Shown here piece by piece: positions 59,621 through 64,000 of a DNA stretch of 64,000 nucleotides (positions are counted from its first letter, which is position 1; every line of letters starts with the position of its first letter). The DNA is from Catenaria anguillulae PL171 (taxonomy: Eukaryota; Blastocladiomycota; Blastocladiomycetes; Blastocladiales; Catenariaceae), in assembly GCA_002102555.1 (NCBI GenBank), contig MCFL01000003.1, positions 930,001 to 994,000 on the forward strand. The letters run 5' to 3'. The position numbers and the translations under genes are program-made. Under the pieces are notes generated by a model that saw only the letters and a program-made list of their open reading frames with translations, made no database searches and had not been told where the DNA came from.

Positions 59621-60259
59621 GGCGAAACAACGGTTGCGTTTGCTTGCAATTGCATCAACGCATGTCGGTCCAGACACATGACGCGAGCGCCGGCGGCCCA
59701 CGCCGACACGGTGGTGGGTTCTATACGCACGGAATGAGGGCATCTCTGCGCCATGTATAACTGAACCCTCGTCGCCAACATGCTTCTACGCGGCACAGCG
59801 CAGCGAAATACCGACTGCGTGGCCAGGCGGGACGGCCCCGTACCCACAACAACGACGATATCGTGCCGTGACCAAGTCACGCATCTGTGGTTGTTGGACA
59901 CGGCAACGCAATTTTCTTGCACAAAGCACGCGGACTCGACAAATTGCCAAGTAAATATTTCATTTTTCATTTCCACGTCGACCCATGCATTCTAAGCGTG
60001 GCGGCCAACAGGGATGATGGCGAAGATTGGCCAACGTGGGCTGGCCACACGCGTTCATGTCGAAACACATCAAGCTGAGTTCAAGCTTCTTGATGATGAT
60101 CACGCGCGTGAGACAAACCGAATTGGGCCACCCACGCTGTCACAGCTGGCCGACTGCTGGATGTCCTCATGTGTAGGTGCCGCAATTATGTGGGAACAAC
60201 CAGGACTCCCCATTTTTGCTTGTACGTATTGAAAAGTATTGCGCTGCCTAAAGCTGGCG
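59621..60259 (+). repeat. Direct duplication, unit 1 (~640 bp)
   Basis: Begins GGCGAAACAACGGTTGCG and ends at GCCTAAAGCTGGCG. It is repeated in the same orientation at 60289-60928, offset 668-669 bp. I count eleven substitutions and one single-base indel, about 98 percent identity. Frames inside (such as MLLRGTAQRNTDCVARRD) are preserved only in part and look fortuitous. No terminal inverted repeat or recognisable transposon gene is visible, so this is best described as a recent local tandem duplication. Confidence 0.85.
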
Positions 60260-60288
60260 GTGGGTTGCCGCCTCGCACATGCGCCCAT

Positions 60289-60928
60289 GGCGAAACAACG
60301 GTTGCGTTTGCTTGCAATTGCGTCAACGCATGTGGGTCCAGACAAATGACGCGAGCGCCGGCGGCCCACGCCGACACGGTGGTGGGTTCTATACGCACGG
60401 AACGAGGGCATCTCTGCGCCATGTATAACTGAACCCTCGTCGCCAACATGCTTCTACGCGGCACAGCGCAGCGAAATACCGACTGCGTGGCCAGGCGGGA
60501 CGGCACCGTACCCACAACAACGGCGATATCGTGCCGTGACCAAGTCACGCATCTGTGGTTGTTGGACACGGCAACGCAATTTTCTTACACGAAGCGCGCG
60601 GACTCGACAAATTGCCAAGTAAAATATTTCATTTTCCATTTCCACGTCGACCCATGCATTCTAAGCGTGGCGGCCAACAGGGATGATGGCGAAGATTGGC
60701 CAACGTGGGCTGGCCACACGCGTTCATGTCGAAACACATCAAGCTGAGTTCAAGCTTCTTGATGATGATCACGCGCGTGAGACAAACCGAATTGGGCCAC
60801 CCACGCTGTCACAGCTGGCCGACTGCTGGATGTCCTCATGTGTAGGTGCCGCAATTATGTGGGAACAACCAGGACTCCCCATTTTTGCTTGTACGTATTG
60901 AAAAGTATTGCGTTGCCTAAAGCTGGCG
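60289..60928 (+). repeat. Direct duplication, unit 2 (~640 bp)
   Basis: Second copy of the 59621-60259 unit, separated from it by a 29-bp spacer. Nearly all differences from unit 1 lie in its left 370 bp; the right 270 bp differ at only one position, near the end. Its right edge continues into short direct repeats of GCGTTGCCTCAAGCTGGC (60911-60960). The relation to the adjacent Cys-rich gene is unclear. Confidence 0.85.
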
Positions 60929-61487
60929 TTGCGTTGCCTCAAGCTGGCGTTGCGTTGCCGCTTCCATTGGGGAAATTGAATCCATCCTGCTGGTTCGACA
61001 CTGCATGACAATTTGCGCATACGTGACCCAATTATTCATGCAACCGGGCCACAATACACCGTTGCTGTGTGGGCCAGCGTAAATGAGAGCGATCTTGGCG
61101 GCCGGGTAGGTACCCGTTTTCGTAGCTTGCGCCACACGGGCTCGCGAATGGCCACATGCGCAAGAGCACAACCGACGAGGATACGAGCTCAATAGCTGTG
61201 CTGCTCGGGTGCGCGCTTCGGCTGCGTGCGACCGCCCGTGAACCCTACAAATAGGGGCGCTTGCCCCTGCATCTTGGCCATCGTCAGTGTCATTGCAGCA
61301 GCGACCTCAAGCAGTACTTGCCCACGCTCACGAAGAATCGCACCACCATTCGCTTCCCTTTCTCACACTTGCACAATCAACTTCTCAACAAGTAAATATG
61401 CTGATCACAATCCTCATGACACATCATCTTCGCCGCGCGTCTCACATTGCCCAACCATCTCGCGTATGTACCAGACAAAACCCCAAG
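60929..61487. other. Promoter-side stretch of Cys-rich copy B
   Basis: About 560 bp upstream of the ATG at 61488. It contains short GCGTTGCC...AGCTGG repeats at its left end and a TATA-like TACAAATAGG at 61245-61254. An in-frame ATG at 61398 exists, but it would bury the signal peptide of the next gene. Confidence 0.4.
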
Positions 61488-62072
61488 ATGCACAAGCCTC
61501 TGTTCTTTCCCACCATGCTCACCTTGATCGCGGTCCTTGTCATGACCTGCATCGTGCACCCGTCGCCCGCCAACGCACTCAGGTCCATTCCCGCGTCGTC
61601 CATCCGCAACCAAATCCCCGCAGGCAAAATCATCTCGTCACCCACCAACTTGCACTCGCAGCGCGCGCAAGCCTTTGCTGCCGGCCGCACCAAAATCCCA
61701 CCCCCCTCAAAGTCCGACCTCGGCTCGCCGCTGTACCCGGCCAACGACTGCTGGCACTGCCTTCCCGGACGCTCCGAATGCTACGACATGTGCGAGAATG
61801 CAGGCGACCGCTATGGCAGGTGGTCAGGTTGCCCGCGGTGCAACACGTGCTACAACCCGGACGTGCCCGAAGACGTGGCCAGGTGTACCGAGGATAGGTG
61901 TCGCGACCGCGGCGCGTTCAACGGGTGTATTGGAGGGTTGAGTGCGGCGGCGGCGGCGCAGTGTTTGACATTGGTGCAGCCCAGCGCCGTGTTGGCGTGT
62001 GCGGGGACGAGGCTTGGGCTGGGCGCGATGAAGGTTGTGCCGTGTTTCATGGCGCATTGTGTGCCATGGTGA
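61488..62072 (+). CDS. Secreted cysteine-rich protein, lineage-specific family, copy B
   Basis: Open frame of 194 aa from MHKPLFFPTMLTLIAVLVMT at 61488; I chose this Met because it puts a standard signal peptide (cleavage after SPANA) at the N-terminus. The mature protein starts LRSIPASSIRNQIPAGKIIS and has a linker RAQAFAAGRTKIPPP. The core has 14 cysteines: C-x2-C-x6-C-x3-C (CWHCLPGRSECYDMC), GCPRCNTCYN, CTEDRCRDRGAFNGC, then QC, AC, PC and HCVPW at the C-terminus. There is no membrane segment after the signal peptide. Disulfide-rich and secreted, so it could be a wall, adhesion or host-interaction protein; no known family motif seen. It is the intact relative of the minus-strand copy at 57053-57648. 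Confidence 0.75.
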   Translation: MHKPLFFPTMLTLIAVLVMTCIVHPSPANALRSIPASSIRNQIPAGKIISSPTNLHSQRAQAFAAGRTKIPPPSKSDLGSPLYPANDCWHCLPGRSECYDMCENAGDRYGRWSGCPRCNTCYNPDVPEDVARCTEDRCRDRGAFNGCIGGLSAAAAAQCLTLVQPSAVLACAGTRLGLGAMKVVPCFMAHCVPW

Positions 62073-64000
62073 TTGTTTGTTTTCAGGAAACGGCAGTAGG
62101 TAAGTAAGAGGACGGAATCTTGTCAAGGAACAGGACTGACATGTAGAGTTGTCGTGGTCACGTTTGTATGCTTGTTTGTGTCTCTATCAAGTTTGTGTGC
62201 TTGTTTGTGTCTTTATCAAGTTTCAATGTATCGTTCAATTTGTGTACTTACTTGCGCGAGTTCCATTCGCGTCAGTCCGCATTGGCTCGTCTACTCGAGT
62301 GTACCCATGAGCAGGCCGGCCAATTGCCACGGTGAAACAGATTGATCCTCATCACGCTTGGCAGAAAGTCTCATTGCAGTTGCCTGAGCTCATGATCAGA
62401 GCCAGCTGGATCTGGACGGATCGATGCCAACTGGATCGGCGGCCTGCTAACTGGATCGGCGGCCTGCTCCAATTGGCCCTGGAGCGTGGAGGGCGTTGCT
62501 GGAGCGGTGAAGTGGCCTGTGTTGCTGAGTTGCTATTGCTTCCCATTCACTCCACTGCATGCACATTGCTCCACTCCTTTGAATAGCTATAGTTATACAT
62601 ATGTACAGGACTGACCCCCGCTGACCGCCAACCGGCAAGCGGGCATGCTGGGCTCACCGGAGCATTTTACCGCCACTCACAGCCAATCAGAAATCAAGAA
62701 CCGTACATGTAAATGATCCACTATTGCGAAGATAGAAATGAACGTAAGACCATACACAGCTCAGTATACACAGTACGACGTCCGTCAACCACTCCGACGA
62801 CACAGCGCTAGTACATGCTCAAGTGCAGCAGGGAATCGGTGATCACGCCATGAAAGCGGACAATGGGAAACATAGTTGCAGGATGATGCAAGAAACAGAC
62901 TCGGGAGGATGGAAAAGCGAATGGGCCATGATGTGGTGAAAGGTCGATATGGAGAGTAGACCGGTCCGCAAGAGTTACCCCCTGCGAAAGAAAGAATACA
63001 TGCAGAGTAGATGCACAGGCAACAGCCCGCCCATGCCGCGGCCGCCATCAACCCACGTATTGTCGAGACAAACGGACCCGCCGCCTCTTCCGTAAACATA
63101 TACTCCACCATTACCTGCTCCAAGAGCCGTCGCCGTGGACAACCTGAGTGCCATGCGCCGCTGCTGCGGCGGCGCACATTCGTCTCGCATCGAGCTAGCC
63201 CCGCGCGCCTCCGCAGCCGGCTGAACCGGCGAGCAAAGAGCATGTCGTGACATGCCCAACAAATTGTTGCTACCTGGCTTGGACGTGTAAGCCGCGGCCG
63301 TCGCCCATCATCCGAATGCTGCCGCCCCCGCGGTTCGCCGCTCACCAGCCAAAAGCGCGGCCACCAATCACCCGCCGCCGTCACCAAATGCTCGCAGCAG
63401 TTGCCCGGCCCTATATCGCGCGCCATCCGTGGGCGTCATATCCGATGAACACATGCATACAACCGTTCCAGGAAATGCATGCGATGCACACAACCGTCCC
63501 GGGAAACGCTGCGGGACAGCCGAGCACCATCGCCACTGGACAAAGTCGCCGCCAGATACCGACACGTCTGGAAACATGCGTGCCGGGACCGCCAGCGAGA
63601 ATTGCATGACAGCGTCCAGCACTCAGCTCACCGGCACTCGCAGCACATGCGCACCACCGCCGACGATTGAATATGTACCGCCCGCGACAGGGACGGCCAA
63701 ACTGCTCGCTGCTTCCGAGCCGAGATACCCGCGCCGCTGGCGACCCTTGCGGCACCTGAAAACGATTCCTGCGCCATGCATTCCATAGCCCGCCCCCTTC
63801 AACACGGAATCCGTAGCCGTATGGCGCTGACCTTGGTCTGCATCAAACTAATCGTCATTACCGTGTGGTTGGCTAGCGTTCGAGGTCTCGCTTGCCGTTC
63901 TGGCGCTGCGGAAAGCTGTGCCGAGGACGATGCGGCTGCGGTTTCTTGGGTGCCGGATGCCCGCGTCGCTCCGGTCGGCAGGTCGGTTGGTCGGTATGGG
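62073..64000. other. Right-edge region without a supportable gene
   Basis: Contains two ~31-bp tandem copies of TGCTTGTTTGTGTCTCTATC-type sequence (62168-62222) and two 20-bp copies of AACTGGATCGGCGGCCTGC (62428-62468). At 63425-63510 there are two similar ~30-bp copies (CATACAACCGTTCCAGGAAA and CACACAACCGTCCCGGGAAA). Frames in 62785-63800 on both strands are Arg/Cys/Ala-rich, overlap each other and have no recognisable domain, so I do not call a gene. The last 200 bp could be the edge of one. Confidence 0.4.

Noticed and set aside
59779-60747. Small frames MLLRGTAQRNTDCVARRD in both duplicated units as a tandem gene pair
   Set aside because: The frame is not kept to the same end in both units because of a one-base indel, and composition is not coding-like.
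59621-60928. The direct duplication as the two ends of an LTR element
   Set aside because: The copies are separated by only 29 bp with no internal region, and no terminal dinucleotides or target duplication are apparent.
62785-63426. 214-codon minus-strand frame at the right edge
   Set aside because: Arg/Cys/Trp-rich with several overlapping frames of equal length on both strands and no recognisable domain.
1-64000. tRNA, rRNA or CRISPR arrays
   Set aside because: I looked for B-box-like GGTTCGANTCC sequences and regularly spaced repeats; the few GGTTCGA hits fall inside coding exons such as the deubiquitinase, and no spaced repeat array exists.

Overview
This is a gene-dense, G+C-rich eukaryotic nuclear window. 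Introns are short (50-95 nt; one of about 240 nt) with GTACGT, GTATGT or GTTCGT donors. The gene content fits a zoosporic fungus, most likely Blastocladiomycota (Allomyces, Catenaria or Blastocladiella type). The evidence is fungal-type RNA-binding proteins (Mrn1-like four-RRM, Jsn1/Puf1-like RRM+PUF), LDWW-type ankyrin-derived repeats, a PAS-guanylyl cyclase, and ZMYND10, an assembly factor for flagellar dynein arms that is expected only in species with a motile cilium. The lineage is inferred from family knowledge; no search was run.

Layout. 0.6-2.8 kb (-): disordered protein with an Scm3/HJURP-like motif. 3.1-6.3 kb (+): large protein ending in a degenerate kinase fold. 6.4-7.3 kb (+): doubtful gene. 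7.8-10.3 kb (+): Mrn1-like RRM protein. 11.4-11.9 kb (-): remnant of an LDWW-repeat gene, whose intact relative lies at 12.3-13.7 kb (-), head-to-head with an F-box-like gene at 13.8-16.2 kb (+). 16.4-17.0 kb (-): small basic-tailed protein. 18.1-25.8 kb (+): giant USP9X/USP34-class deubiquitinase. 26.1-27.4 kb (-): CDK7/Kin28 kinase. 28.1-31.8 kb (-): coiled-coil/PAS/guanylyl cyclase. 32.9-34.5 kb (-): hypothetical nuclear-type protein. 36.0-37.3 kb: broken coding material of unknown origin. 37.7-38.5 kb (+): small two-exon gene. 38.8-40.4 kb (-): ZMYND10. 41.3-44.3 kb (+): homeodomain protein. 45.1-45.6 kb (-): four-helix membrane protein. 46.2-48.2 kb (-): second F-box-like family member. 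48.7-54.1 kb (-): RRM+PUF protein. 56-62 kb: a cluster of two further four-helix membrane proteins and two secreted 14-cysteine proteins around a ~640-bp direct duplication. 62.1-64 kb: no supportable gene.

Two themes stand out. First, small lineage-specific families are represented several times: three four-helix membrane proteins, two secreted Cys-rich proteins, two F-box-like proteins and two LDWW-repeat loci. The membrane and Cys-rich families alternate in the last 8 kb and are the best candidates for something undescribed. Second, many otherwise well-conserved host genes lose frame by exactly one base at short homopolymers, while other genes (including the 7.7-kb deubiquitinase) read cleanly. 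I read this mainly as uncorrected sequence error, not gene death, and I mark the affected gene models.
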